A stretch of 64,000 nt of DNA from Hermatobates lingyangjiaoensis (GCA_026182355.1 JAPFBL010000232.1:529007-593006); one strand, 5' to 3'; positions 48,181 to 60,747 are shown, counted from the stretch's first letter. The notes: generated by a model not told the origin, from the sequence alone. Numbers and translations: made by a program.

Positions 48181-51125
48181 CAACTTATAGAAATAAATGA
48201 TTTTGAGATTTCAGTGATATATGTTTACTTGACTCATAATTAAAAGGTTTTCTTTATTTTTTCAAAGTAAAAAAATATTGAATCTATTAAAAATATACTT
48301 ATATTTTATTTTATATGAAATAAAATATAAGTACAATCTACATATTTACTTTATGATTGTTGTAAAAGAAAACTTGATACAAGTGAAAATTAAAACCCGA
48401 ATATTTTATAATTAACTAGCTAATCTGCCGGCTTTACCGGCATTTAAAACAATTTAATTCCAACTCTAATAATAAATTACAAATAACGAAAATAAATATA
48501 AATTTTCTATAGTTCCGTTACTATTTAGTTTTTTCAGATAAGCGAAATTAATACAGAATTTAAATTATAGATTACGCAAAAAATATATAATCTAACCCTG
48601 ATTATAAATTGCACACATTGTCTAATAATATTGGTAGTTGATAGATTTGATTAAACAAATAATAAAAAGAATATTTTTTGCCGAACAATACATCAAGAAA
48701 TGTTGAAAGAAGTCTTAGCTCTTTAAATGTGATATGTCTTATATTTAAACAGATATGTATTATCTGTTAAATATAATGACACGGATTTTAAACCCACAAA
48801 TCGTTTCAATTAGGAGCCAGTTAGTTGAAGAGGCTAAACCATATGCCATTACATTTGATTCAATAATTTCAATTTGAAGACTTCACACAGTTTTAAATGT
48901 TTAATTAAAATTATATCAGTAAACGAAATTGTCTCTTGGAGGTTTGAATAAGAATATTTTAATGACATGTTCATCAAATTTATGAAGATTGTGTGAAAAG
49001 TGTCAGTTGAGTGCTAAATGTTACATTGTACCTACATTTTTCATTATATTATGTTAAGAATTGTGTTTATACACACAAATACATACAGTGATTAAGTTTT
49101 ATATATGTACATTTTGATTGGAATATTTCTCAATTAATTTTTTATGCTGTATATATTACCTTATAAGTTTTACTGATTTAGACATAGAACTGATAATAAA
49201 AATCTAGTTAGATATCATCGATATCTTTTTGCTGATATGGAGTAGGGTTGGATACTAATTACTAATAATTTAGTAATAATTACATATTTTAAATAAACGA
49301 ATTAATCAATCAGAAATAAATAAGCAAGTCCTAAATCCATTAAACTTTAACAATACTTTAGCCAAAAGATTTGAATTATGGTTCAAATACTACATTAATA
49401 TTTGTAATACTATCATGCATACTGAAAGTTAATAAGTTATTATTTAACGCATAACTTTCTTTAATGCTTAAAGCAAGTTAAACCAATTAGATAAGGAAAG
49501 TTAATGCTAAACTATTGCTAATAACTAAAGCTTTGATAAAGTTAATAAGATACCCTTATAAAATTACAATAATTGTCTTTAATATCAATCTGAAAACAAT
49601 AATAAAATTTCTGATATCTGGTTGTTTCCAATTGAATAAAGCATGTGGAAATATTAGAAGTTGGTTATTCATAAGGAATAACCTACCTGCGGCCACCATT
49701 ACCAATTAAAGTCAAAATGTAAACAAACAGGTTATACAGCAAACCTTATCTATTATGATATTTTTGGGATATTACCTGAACTACAATTTTTAAAAAAAAT
49801 TACATAAACCTTCCCGGTGATATATCTAATAATTTCCTAAATTTTCACGGTGATTAGATGTATGGTTTTTGAATCTATCGAGTACAGACAGACATACATT
49901 CATTTTTATATATATAGATTTATTGACAAAAATTTGTTGTAAATAGAGCATGGACTTAAAATAATAATACTCAATTTTTGTTAAAATGATTGATAGTACA
50001 ATTACAGCTGTCTTGTAATTTTCCAGGTTCATTTGTTGGTCGTTTTTTATTTTTTTATGAATTTGAATTTCCATTTTTATAATCATTAAATCTTAGAAAA
50101 ATTTTTAAACAATTTAAATTTTTCGTGATCCCTATAAATTTGTCATGACCTTCGGAGGAGTGAGTTCTGAGTTGGCAGACTAGAGGTCTTCATGATATGA
50201 GAAACACAATGACATATTTTACACACATATTCTTTTTGCGTAAACCACTTGCTTCCTTCCTGTTGTTCTCTAACCTTACTTACTGTTCTACAATGAGATT
50301 CATGTATTTTCCAAAGAAGAGTCATTTTTTAAAGGGAGTCATTTGAAGCAGTTCTACTGTTGCTAGAAGTTTTTTATTATTATGCCTACAAATAATCCAC
50401 TTATTATTTATGTAATGTAAACTACCCTACGAGCCAAAGTAGGGTAACAAACAGGTAAAATGTTTGTTACATTTTAACTGACACTTCTGTTAAATGTCGA
50501 GTAAACTGGCAGTTTACTTTGTCAAAGTAAACTGATTGGAGCCAACTTGAAGCTTTTTTTTCCTATATGGTTTAAGTTGTGAATATTTTTCGTAACAGAG
50601 ATACAAAAGAGGCTTTATATTATTGTATTCATGATTCGGTTCCAGTTTAAATCATGCATGAGCCATATAACTGACTGTGCCAACAGTATGCTGTGTCACC
50701 CATCCAATTGATAACCACGCTCAATATTGCTTAACTTTGATTATCTGATAGGCACCATAGAATTTATTAAGCTACAGACGTTATCTGACTCATGAATTGT
50801 CATCATAAAAAATAAAACACTAATTCTATCCAAAGCTGTCTGTATTAAAGTCTGAAGAGTTAATATATTTCAAATAATTTTTGGAACTTGCATCTTGCAA
50901 CAGTATATGCTGTTGGTTTTCTGTTAAATTAGTAGTCCATAGCAACCCCGAATATATAGCAATGAAATTAGCAGCAACTTTTGCATAAACCACTTTCTTG
51001 CTGTTGGTCTGCAACCTTCTTACTGCTCGGCTATAAGACTCCAAAGTAAAATTTCAGAAGTAGATTATCAAGAGGTATGAATAGTTGTATTACGATGAAA
51101 TAAAAGTTGTTTATGCTCAGTGAAC

Positions 51126-51840
51126 AGTAGAACCTCAGTATGCGAGTAACTTAGCGTAGGAATAAATTAGAATACGGCCATTTCAACTCGTAAAAATCGA
51201 TTTAGAGTACGAGCGATAAACTTAGAATAGGAACAAATGTGAGGAAATGGCAAGCATCCGCACTCAAGAACTTACAACTGACGAACTCATCCAGCCTCAC
51301 AAGGAACAGCAGAAAGAGGTGATAGGAGAGGTGTCGACAGAAGAGGAGGAGGTAAGGCAGGACACCATGCCCTCTAGTGACATTAAGGAGGCCTTGAAAC
51401 ATTAGGGGCAATTGCAAAGTTTTATTGAAAAGCATCACCCTAATGAAGAAGTGTCTATCCCAGCAATTAGCTTATTTAATGGGAATGCACTTTGATATTT
51501 TAGAGACATGCTAAAACACAGAGAAAAGCAAAGTGTTTCTGAGAGCTCCTCTCATTCAAAGGACTCTCTCTTCCCACAGTATCCCCACTCTTCCTCCCCA
51601 CCCCTGCATCAAGCCCATGAAATCTTCAATTTATCAACACAAAGGTAAGTTAATGTATACGTAGTTGTATTGTTCGTGTAATTCTAAAAAAGTATACTTA
51701 TATATTTAATTTTTGTTAAACTTTTTTGGACCTGGAAAGAATTAATTGGATCTCCATTAATTTTAGTAGGAAAAGTCTGTTTAGAATACGAGTAACTTGG
51801 TTTACAAGCTGGTCCTTGGAACAAATTTCACTGTATTCTA
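51126..51840 (+). mobile_element. pogo/Tigger-like DNA transposon remnant
   Basis: The left end is CAGTAGAACCTCAGTATGCG. Near the right end, TAGAATACGAGTAACTTGG and TTCACTG are the inverse type. Between them, a plus-strand frame reads LTTDELIQLHKEQQKEV, PSSDIKEALKHW (stop in place of Trp), SFIEKHHPNEE and FRDMLKHREKQ. These match the C-terminal tail of Tigger transposases. The DDE domain is missing. Confidence 0.75.
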
Positions 51841-52254
51841 AGATACCGCTGTATCTACTTTGGAAAATACACGAATCTTATCGTAGAGAAGGTTAGAGAC
51901 CATTAGTAAGAAAGTAGTGAAGGCTGTTTAATTAGATAGTAGTAAATTTGATATTGAATGTAAAATATTATTTAATTTTTAAAAACTACAAGGCATAATG
52001 TTTTCTGCTCTTGTTGTTGTATGTCGTGGATGTTCGCCTGCATGAGGTACAGACAGACGAGAGCTGTCTGGTTTGCCTAGTTGATGGACTGCGGTTGGCC
52101 TTCCGAGACTTGGTGAAAGGGCTCTACGTTAAAAAACATCATCCTGGTTTGCTTTGTCATGATATGACAGGAAAGCTAGAGTGCATGATTTCAAACCAAA
52201 CAGGGTGGTTGTTCTTGTTCAGTTATTGTTGTTCGGTTAAGATCGTTTAGTACA

Positions 52255-52440
52255 CACTCATACCTCGATATAACGGACTTTACTTTAACGGATTTCGGAA
52301 GCAACGGACAAAATCTGTAGCTTTGTTTACAGCTGTGGCTGGAACCCGTGAGCTGTTTGGTCAGTGTTTTTCGACCTTTTTGGTTCCTGCTTTGTGAGTT
52401 GCTTGTGAAAATACTCAACATTTTTTTTAACTTTGGCACC
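52255..52440 (+). mobile_element. second Tigger-like terminal fragment
   Basis: ATACCTCGATATAACGGACT followed by TAACGGATTTCGG is the terminal style of Tigger elements. It lies just upstream of hydrolase 3. No matching right end was found. Confidence 0.45.
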
Positions 52441-52557
52441 TGTAAACTCTGTGGAAGAGCGAAAATGAGTCAACTTGAATTTGAATTTAAACTTGAAGGT
52501 TGAATTGTCTGAAATAGGAGTCCTGGAAGAGGCTTGACTTGCCGGTGTTTGTTTCAG

Positions 52558-53398
52558 GCCGTTGGTGGGGGGACCAGACCGAAACGCCTGTCCTAGCGCT
52601 GCACGGATTAAAGGAGAACTCGGCTGCTTTCAATAATCTTGCGCCTCTGCTCCAAGTACCTTCCCTTCTCTGCATTGACCTTCCTGGACACGGCCATCAT
52701 CCCATCTTGATCCAGGCCTTAGTTTGCATTTCCTCGACAACATTATTTATCTCAGATATCTTATCAAAAATCATTTTAAATGGGATTCTCAAGTTCAAAT
52801 TTTAGGACATTCTTTTGGTGCTTGTTTAGGTTTGATATATTCTGGTTTGTTTCCTGTAAAAAATTTCGTTTCCATCGATACTGCTATTTACTATATGAGT
52901 CAGGATCCGAAAAGAACACCAGTTGATTTGAAACGTTCTATTGATACCCAATTAGATATCGAAAAAGTAACTCCTACAGGGAAATCTTTTGACGAATTGC
53001 TTGCCTGGATGGTTGAAAATCAAGCAAAAACATACCCTGTAAGTGAAGAAGGCTGTCGAATTATATTAAGCCGAGGAGTAACGAAATTGAAAGATTCTGA
53101 ATATACATTGTCCATTGACCCGAGATTGGAAGCACCTTTTTTTGGCAGGATTACCGGTTCTTTTATTAAAGCATTATCTGCTTCTGTTAAATGTCGAGTT
53201 TTGGTCATTTCTGCTCGAGATGGAGGCGTGATTGTTGACCGTGTAAAAGACCTCTTTGAGGATAGTATTGCCTCTTTAAAATCAAACGCCTCTTACTTCG
53301 AGCATTTCCAGTTGGATGGTGGCCACCACATACACTTAGAACAGCCTCAAGTTCATTCCATCGCTCCACTTATCAACTCTTTTTTAAATTCACCTTAA
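52558..53398 (+). pseudogene. hydrolase 3, catalytic exon with a one-base frameshift
   Basis: The acceptor TTTGTTTCAG is followed by GC CGT TGG TGG GGG, the same phase and position as in the other three hydrolases. It encodes GRWWGDQTETPVLALHG to LPGHG in one frame. At 52695-52696 a codon is one base short, and the rest (SSHLDPGLSLHFLDN, GHSFGA, DGGHHIHLEQP) is in another frame to the stop. Apart from that, no other stop breaks the protein, so decay is recent or the gap is a sequencing error. No leader exon with the PWGH motif was found between hydrolase 2 and here. A Tigger-like end lies about 100-300 bases upstream. Confidence 0.7.
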
Positions 53399-53399
53399 C

Positions 53400-54992
53400 A
53401 AGTTACCCGGTAGTTAATGTATTTTTCTTTAATATAAACGTCCTAGATGAAGGCTAATCTTGTTATTTTATTTGAAGGGATTGGTATTTCACGCTTAGTT
53501 CTTAATTTGACTGGGGTCCATTGACCTATTGCTAAAGTCATTGTCCATGCATAGAATTCTTAATCTGTTATATGAAGATTTTCCTCTTAAAATTGTCAAA
53601 CTAGTCTTTGGTGATTGTGTCGGTGTTGTGTAAGAATACTTTCCCGTAAATAGTATGCCTGAGGAAATGAGGATGGAATGGGTTTCCAAAGAAGATTTTT
53701 ATTATTAAAAATAAGAACTTAAAGATACTCTGTACTTTAGGTTAAATCTATCGGCTAAGACCTAAATAGTTAGCGCTAAATACTGAATGATATAAGAGAA
53801 ACATGTTGTGATGGAGGAGAGAGAACTGGATGTAACCATTCTGAAGATGAATACGCTATGTTAAGATAAGGAGAGAGGCTGGATGATGACCATTCTGAAG
53901 ATGAACACGCTATGTTAAGGTAAGGAGAGAGAACTGTATAGTAACCATTCTGAAGATGAACACTCCATGTTAAGATGAGGAGAGAGACTGGATGGTGACC
54001 ATACTGAAGATGAACACTCCATTTTAAGATAAGGATAGAGACTGTATAGTGACCATTCTGAAGATGAACATGCTATGTTATGATGAGGAGAGAGACTGTA
54101 TAGTGACCATTCTGAAGATGAACATGCTATGTGAATATGAGGAGAGAGAACTGGATAGTGACCATTCTGAACATGCGTTAGAGAGGAGAAGAGTGGATAG
54201 TGCAATTCTAAATGTCACAAATCATTAATGACAACACTACTCCTACGAATAGAGGAGAGATGATCCTATAGAAAACATTTGTTTAATGAAGGTTTTCCCA
54301 TTTATCAATCTTCATTTAATTGAATATATTTCGTATCATATTTTATAATTTACAATTAAATACCATTGTCCGTTTATCCTATATATTGTACAAAGTGGTG
54401 ATTGTATCCTAAAGAACGCTTAATTATTCTCTTAAATAAATTCTTCATCAAATGAAGTGAAGTCAAAGATCTGTGAGATTTCCTTTTCCTAGATAAAAAA
54501 TTCCATTTGTTTAGAAAGTACTTAATGTATTTTAAATATAAAACACGGTATTTTAGACATTAACGTGACCATTTCCACTGCCGTGACATACACTAATACC
54601 AACCATGGACCGACCACACAAGGACTCGTCCAACCAATATCAGACCGTGGGCGAAGTGTCACGTGTAGTATAAAGTAGAAAGGAAAGTGTAGGATAAAGA
54701 AAGAAAAGAAAAGTAACCATTGTGAAGAAAAAAGAACTCTACAATGGTATAGGGGAGAGCTGGGCAGTGAAAATCCTAAAGATATACACTTGTTATTAAA
54801 AATAGATGTTTTCATAATTAATTTATATTTTAAGATATCATTTTCAACCGTCATACCTCGTCTATCGCTGGTGAAGTCACTCTAATTTATATTTTCTTTT
54901 AAATTAAATAATATAGATATGGATAATTTAAATATTTTAAATTGTTTGATTTTAAACAGTTTATTGTTATATCACGAGTTTATGTGAAATCG

Positions 54993-55000
<8 letters not shown>
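53400..55000. other. intergenic stretch after hydrolase 3
   Basis: It holds the 55-bp minisatellite and otherwise A+T-rich DNA. A short diverged piece near 54700-54780 echoes the minisatellite text. Confidence 0.5.
53810..54195. repeat. minisatellite of about 55-bp units
   Basis: Units read GGAGAGAGACT-GGATGGTGACCATTCTGAAGATGAACA-C/TGCTATGTTAAGATGA with substitutions and short indels, about seven copies. A minus-strand ORF across it is a by-product. Confidence 0.85.
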
Positions 55001-55038
<38 letters not shown>

Positions 55039-55043
55039 CAAAA

Positions 55044-55240
55044 CTAAAGTTTATTGGGACTCTGTCCCGATTACAAAGAAAAATAATTTGTAATGTAATA
55101 ATGTAATACTTAGTTTTTCTGTTTTGAAATTTATGCTTCTGCCTATGAAAAAGGTTTTAAACAAAAAACGAAACGTTGGCAATGAGAGTTTAATTTGAAC
55201 CTCAAGAACTGACCGAGTCCCGATAAACTTTAGTTTTGTT
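55044..55240. repeat. decayed member of the 42326-type repeat
   Basis: The right part (AACGAAACGTTGGCAATGAGAG, CCGAGTCCCGATAAAC) is well kept. The left arm is only 30 bases. (TA)n borders both sides. Confidence 0.55.
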
Positions 55241-56252
55241 TCTATTCCATGGACGATACTTTTATCAATATATATATATATATATGCTCCCCAAAAAGGT
55301 TTTTGTTTCCCCTTAATGAATTTTGTACCTTCTGAATTATTAAAGATTCATTTTTTAAAAGTCCTCATTAACAGTTTCTTTTTTCTAATTTTTATCTCCA
55401 ATACTGGTACTGATATATGTGGTTTTGCTTAAAAAAAAAACCGTTAGTAACAAACGCAGAAAGTAATAGAATGAGATTCTCATAGCTCCACCAGAGTGCA
55501 GTAGGAGCAATCTAGTTCTATTTGTCAACTGCAGATAGTGCTACTTGTATTATTTAAATCCAACTTATTCAGTCTTTTCGTTCTATTTATTACAGATTTT
55601 CTGAAACTGGTTGTAAATCATTTTTGATATACAAAAAGGAAAAAAATAAATTCAAAGAGTAAAACTACAATGGTCTGTATTATTATTGACAACCAATAGA
55701 TTAATAATTATTGCAGTTAAGAAGTAAAACAAGAGATATTTTAAAGTAATAATATTTTAGCTATACAAATAATAATACATTATTAAATATTTATAGAAAT
55801 TTTAAGTTTTTATACAAACCAAATCCTCACTACTATATCAAAATGACCCGGAAAAACCATACGAGACAAGCACATAATATAGCATTAACGAGGGCAATGT
55901 TAGAGAAAGGATGACAACTTTAAGATAGAAAATAATACCAGCGGCTTGATATTCTCGAGGCTCTATAAATCAAGGACATCCAACCTTCTATGAACATCCA
56001 AGTCAACAGTACAGACATAATGCCTAGTTGTAAGAACTTCGATAGTTCTTATAAACTTACTATGCCTACACTGACAGGACCCCACAGGCAATGTGTTTTG
56101 ACAATTTGTAACCTTCCACATGTCATAGTGGACTTGTTTTTTCACAATGGATCTATATTTCTATTTATCCTCTTAATTTTAATAATTTTAATGTTTGTTT
56201 AACTTTTTCAAAATTCTTATTGTGTTAGTTTACTTTTAATTAGTTTGTACCA

Positions 56253-56293
56253 TACATCTGATGATGATTTCAGTGAAATCGAAAGCTTGTAAG
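56253..56293 (+). ncRNA. solitary hammerhead ribozyme
   Basis: CTGATGA, strong stem II GATTTC/GAAATC with AGT loop, GAAA, palindromic AGCT, U. Stem I is weak. No mirror copy and no GIY-YIG frame nearby. Confidence 0.65.
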
Positions 56294-56969
56294 TAAAAAT
56301 ATATTATTTAGTAACCTACGGAATTATTTCTTCGATGTCTATGGGACAGCTCCTTCATAAAATCACTCCCTACCAAAGAAAATAATTAGAAAACACCAGT
56401 ATAAAAGTCGTGATTGCGGAAGCTGCCGTCTACTTTAATAATAATAATATATATATATATATTATATATATATATATAATGTCACATAACATGTGAAACA
56501 ACAATCAATGAACAAACCAATGATTGAAAATTGAATTCAAATTAAATAAATATATTTTTAAAAATAGTTTCAATAAAATTTGTTGGTAAAATGAAATCCA
56601 AACCATAAACCTTTCCTTTTGGAGGTTTTTCGAATTTTCTTGAAATTTAAATCAAATCTTGTTTAGTTGGTGAAATTTGAGCAAAACTCTGGTTGGCCCC
56701 ATTATTTATTGATTAACATTGACAATTCGGCTGTTCCAACCATCTTCAGTTTTCAACCATCCAAAACAAAACAATTTTTAGAACAAGTATTAAACATAAC
56801 AGAAGCCAAATAAAGTTCACTAAAAAAAAATATCACTAATCTAACACTAAGAATATTTAAAATTCAAAACATTCAAGTAGGGATAAAAGACAAATTTAAA
56901 GATGGGTGGGGGGGGGGGGGAACCTGTTCACCCCTTATACATATATAATTTATATAAATATTGATAAAA

Positions 56970-57283
56970 GTTTCAACCCTGAAGAAGAAATAAAATATTA
57001 GTTTATCAGGACCTTCTCACTTCTTCAGGTTTATATTAAACTGTCATTGCCAACGGTTCGGTTTTATTTAAAATCTTTTTCATTGGCTGTAGTATAAAAT
57101 TGGCACGTGGCTGAAATCCACTAAGTGTTTTCTTTGTAAAATAATCTAATGCAATTTTTAGTTTTTCTGTTCTAATAGTTTAAGCTTATGCTTATGAAAA
57201 AGGTTTTAAATTAAAACCGAAACGTTGGCAATGAGTGTTTAATTTGAACCTGAAGAACTGACCGTGTCCTGATAAACTTTTAT
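56970..57283. repeat. imperfect palindrome of the 42326 type
   Basis: AGTTTATCAGGACC at the left pairs with GTCCTGATAAACTT at the right. A unique piece separates the arms. Confidence 0.6.
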
Positions 57284-57749
57284 TTTGTATATAGATTATA
57301 GCAAAGTATATGGAATAAGCAAAGATGAGGATTGACGTACAGAGTTGTCGATTTATAGTGACTTTGTATTGTTAGTGCCGACTTTTACTCTGTCATCCAC
57401 ATAGTTGCAGTGGACGCGCAATGTCGAAATTTGTCTGGCCCCTTTGAATATGTGGACAAGTTTGCATCTTTGTGACCCCTTTTGAGTCTTCAACTAGATT
57501 TATTTTAACAAGTCAATTATAAATAATTGTGACCAATTTACGTGTCAAAGAAAATAAACAAGTTAAGCCGCAACTTTATGTAAAGCGCCGCTGTATTAGC
57601 AGAAACAGTTTTGCTCAGTGGAATTCAAAAGTATTTAAAGTGCTATTTGGCAGAACTGATGATACATCAATCAAGGGAACTGTATGATCTGCACTCTTCT
57701 CTTTTGGATTTATATCTGTCCAAGTCAAATAGGTCGATGATTGACTGTT

Positions 57750-58005
57750 TGTGATTCCACAAAATGAACATTCTACATTGGGAGTTCTAAATTTTACTTA
57801 ACTGTATTTATACTAGGGGATCATTAACGAGTACCTAACATCGTAGAGACTCGAGAGCAAACGCTTAACGTCTTCTCCAAGGGACGACGTGCTGAAAGTT
57901 TTTGACTTCCCGTGTGAATAAATCGAGAGTCAGAGTGGGTATCGAACCTTGGATCTAACAGTGCAGAGGAGAACACGTTACCACTGAACTAGGCTACCCT
58001 CCCCC
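57750..58005 (-). mobile_element. tRNA-derived SINE, minus strand
   Basis: The reverse complement starts with GGGTAGCCTAGTTCAGTGG, then GGTTCGATACCCACTCTG, and ends in the shared SINE tail. The A and B boxes are largely kept. Confidence 0.75.
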
Positions 58006-58189
58006 TCAACACAAGTCTTATAATATTGTGGCCAAATCGCTATTTCCTATTATAATAGCAATTTCATCTAAGTTGTATTACTTTAAATAGAAAATTTACA
58101 AACACCTCTGTAGTCTGATCACGATAGAAATTTAAATATTCTAAAACTGGTTAAAAAGATTTATTCAATGCTGTAAAACAGAATCGGGG

Positions 58190-59510
58190 TTGGTAAAAAC
58201 GCCCCGGACTAATGAAAATAAATCAATAGCAAAGAGCAATAAAGCTATAAAAACTGTTTGTTTATCCTAGACTAAGCGATCACTTGCTGTACTTGTAGAA
58301 TTTTTGATATTTTTTTACATTGTTTACATTACATTAAAAATTTTTTGAGTCATCCACTGAGATAAAATTGATGCTTATAATTGAAAAATTCAAATAATTT
58401 ATGGACTTATATGAGATGTAAGATGAATAATATTTTGACATGTAAAAAAAATCACGGCTAAGTTACCTTTGGCTTCCATGGCATGATGGATTTGACTCAT
58501 AAAATGCTTTAATAAATCTATATATTGCACTCTTGAGCAAAACTTAATATCAGTTACAATTACATTATCATTGTGAATGTTGTACCTTTCATTGATATTG
58601 AAATGTGACGAATGGACTCTTTCCTCAAGAAAGAGGACTTATATTTGTTGACAAATATCCAGTGTTTTCACTATTCTAGTCTAATAATTTATATTTATTA
58701 TTTTAAAAAATTTGAAGCTCCCAACTATAAAAGATTTAAATTATATTGAATAGCTGGCTTCCACTTTGAGTTTAATATGTAAACTGGCTAATTAGTAATA
58801 TATTTTTTCTCAATATACATTCACAGCAAGCTTATAACAGAGTACAGCAGGCAGAAAAAAAGATAATACTCGCTCAGAAAAAATTGGTATATATGATTTC
58901 TGACAAAAGGGAAGGAAAATGATTTCTAAGAAGCCATAAAATTCCCAGTATAATAATTCTATAAAAGACCAAAAATGAGAAATCTTTTCTTTGAAGATTA
59001 ATAAATGTAATTATCGTACATCCTTAATTATAAATCATCTTAAAACGACTTTTTTTCTTCGATGTTTATGATGTTTTTCAGAGGAAATAAGAGTATTTTC
59101 CTGTTTTAAATTTGAAAATTTCACTTAAATATTCAATGTAGAAGGAGGTCAAGTAAAGGATGTAAGAAATACACTGGCTATTTGAACATAAGCCATGTTC
59201 TCTTGTAGGAGATTACTTCGTATCAAGAAATTTTCACTTTGTCTTTTAAAAAATGTTACGAGTTTTACTGCTGTAGTTATAATAATGAAATTATTTGCAT
59301 CAGCTGTGTAATGTACAAAAATAACCTTATATATTGATATGTCCTTCAATCTCTATCTGTACTATCTCAGAAATGAAAGACTAACAAACATCTCCCATTT
59401 AGATGTTTACATAATGCTTAAATGAGACGTTATATATTATATATCCAAGAAGTTTGATATTAAGTTTTCTTATAGTAAAGTTGAGTGTAGGCCACTCCAG
59501 ATTTTTTTTT
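58190..59510 (-). mobile_element. inverted copy of the unclassified element, upstream of hydrolase 4
   Basis: The reverse complement from 59510 matches 26155 onward (GGAGTGGCCTACACTC, then GAAGGACATATCAAT and AACTACAGCAGTA). It ends near the match to 27010-27060. Hydrolase 4 starts 160 bases beyond it. Confidence 0.65.
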
Positions 59511-59671
59511 TAAAATAATCAATAGAAAAGAGAAAAAAATATGAATGTTCTGATGAAAAATGCATTTTTAACTTAATTTTGTTAAACAGCGACCCTTCTA
59601 AAATACTGGTTTTATTAATTTGGAGATTGTTAATTTCGTTGAGTTAGATATCACCGGAGGATGTTTTTCAG

Positions 59672-60501
59672 GTCGTTGGTGGGGAGACCAGAGTGCTCAA
59701 CCTGTTTTGGCTTTACACGGATACCAAGACAATTCCGCTACGTTCAACAAGTTAGCTCCTCTGCTACATGTCCCTTCGCTCCTCTGTCTCGATCTCCCTG
59801 GTCATGGACTCTCCTCGCACATTCCTAAAGGACTTGGCCTTCACTTCATTGACAACATTATTTATTTACGATACATCTTAAATAATTACTATAAATGGGA
59901 TTCAAATCTTCAGCTTTTAGGCCATTCTTTCGGAGCTGCTATTTTCTACAGTTATGCAGCTCTTTATCCAAATTCGGTTTTCAAATTAGTTTGCGTTGAT
60001 ATACCACTATTTGATTTATGCCCTGTTACAAGTAAAGTTCCAAAAACTTTCAGACAAACTTTTGAATACTATTTAGAAGTAGATAATAAAAAACCAAAAT
60101 CACTACCATATGAAACACTTAGACAAGGTGTTTTAAAATTACGCGAAAATTTCCCTATTTCTGAAGAGGCTTGTGATATACTTTTATCACGTGATACGGT
60201 TCAAGTGGATAACTCAGAATTTATTTTAACTGGTGATCCAAGATTGAATGCGAGAGAGCTTGGTCGACTGAATGGAGGTTTTGTTGAAGAGCTCTCGTCG
60301 AGGATCAAGTGTAGCGTTTTGCTTGTTAGCCTAACGAAGAGCTTGCTTCCCACGGAGAATGCCTTGCCTTTATATAATAAATGTTTAAAGGCTCTTGAAC
60401 AGAGTGCTACTTCACTTAATCGTGTGACTGTTGAAGGAAGCCACCATGTTCACTTAGAAGATCCCAAACATCTTGCTTCACAGATAAATTCATTTTTTTG
60501 A
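59672..60501 (+). CDS. hydrolase 4, catalytic exon (serine hydrolase-like, alpha/beta-hydrolase)
   Basis: The acceptor GATGTTTTTCAG is followed by GT CGT TGG TGG GGA in phase 1. The open frame continues upstream of the acceptor but has no ATG, so a leader exon is needed. Motifs in order: HGYQDNSATF, DLPGHGLSSH, GHSFGA, then EGSHHVHLEDP. It is closest to hydrolase 3 (shared GDQ, NKLAPLL, CLDLPGHG, FIDNIIYLRY pattern) and has no frameshift. GHSFG matches vertebrate SERHL better than the GHSGG of hydrolases 1 and 2. The protein ends INSFF-stop. No PWGH-type leader was seen in the 6 kb upstream. Confidence 0.82.
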
Positions 60502-60747
60502 TACCTATACCAGGCATTAACTTTCATTATAACATTGCAATTTTAAAACTGTATTATAGGAAAATGTTAAGATATTTTCAGTATTTCTTCAGTTGAAAGC
60601 TAAACATACCTGGGGATCATCGTATAATGTTTCCTCACTAAATATAATAGTTATTTTGGAATGGTTATAATTATATAATTTATTATTTAAATATCTATGA
60701 AGGCAATAACAATGTCATGAATATTATGAACATTAAATTAAAAACGG

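Larger units (their letters stand above)
46000..51100. other. intergenic stretch with SINE fragments only
   Basis: Two SINE pieces (47150-47340, 48040-48180) are present. A segment near 46900-47000 (TTTAGAGTAAAATGA) recurs at 47910-47960. Short ORFs here look random. Confidence 0.5.

Noticed and set aside
51202..51438. Minus-strand 78-codon ORF
   Set aside because: It is antisense to the Tigger transposase remnant.
59620..59671. Start of hydrolase 4 at 59620
   Set aside because: The first codon is TTG, not ATG, and a good splice acceptor at 59671 fits the phase-1 exon start of all paralogues.
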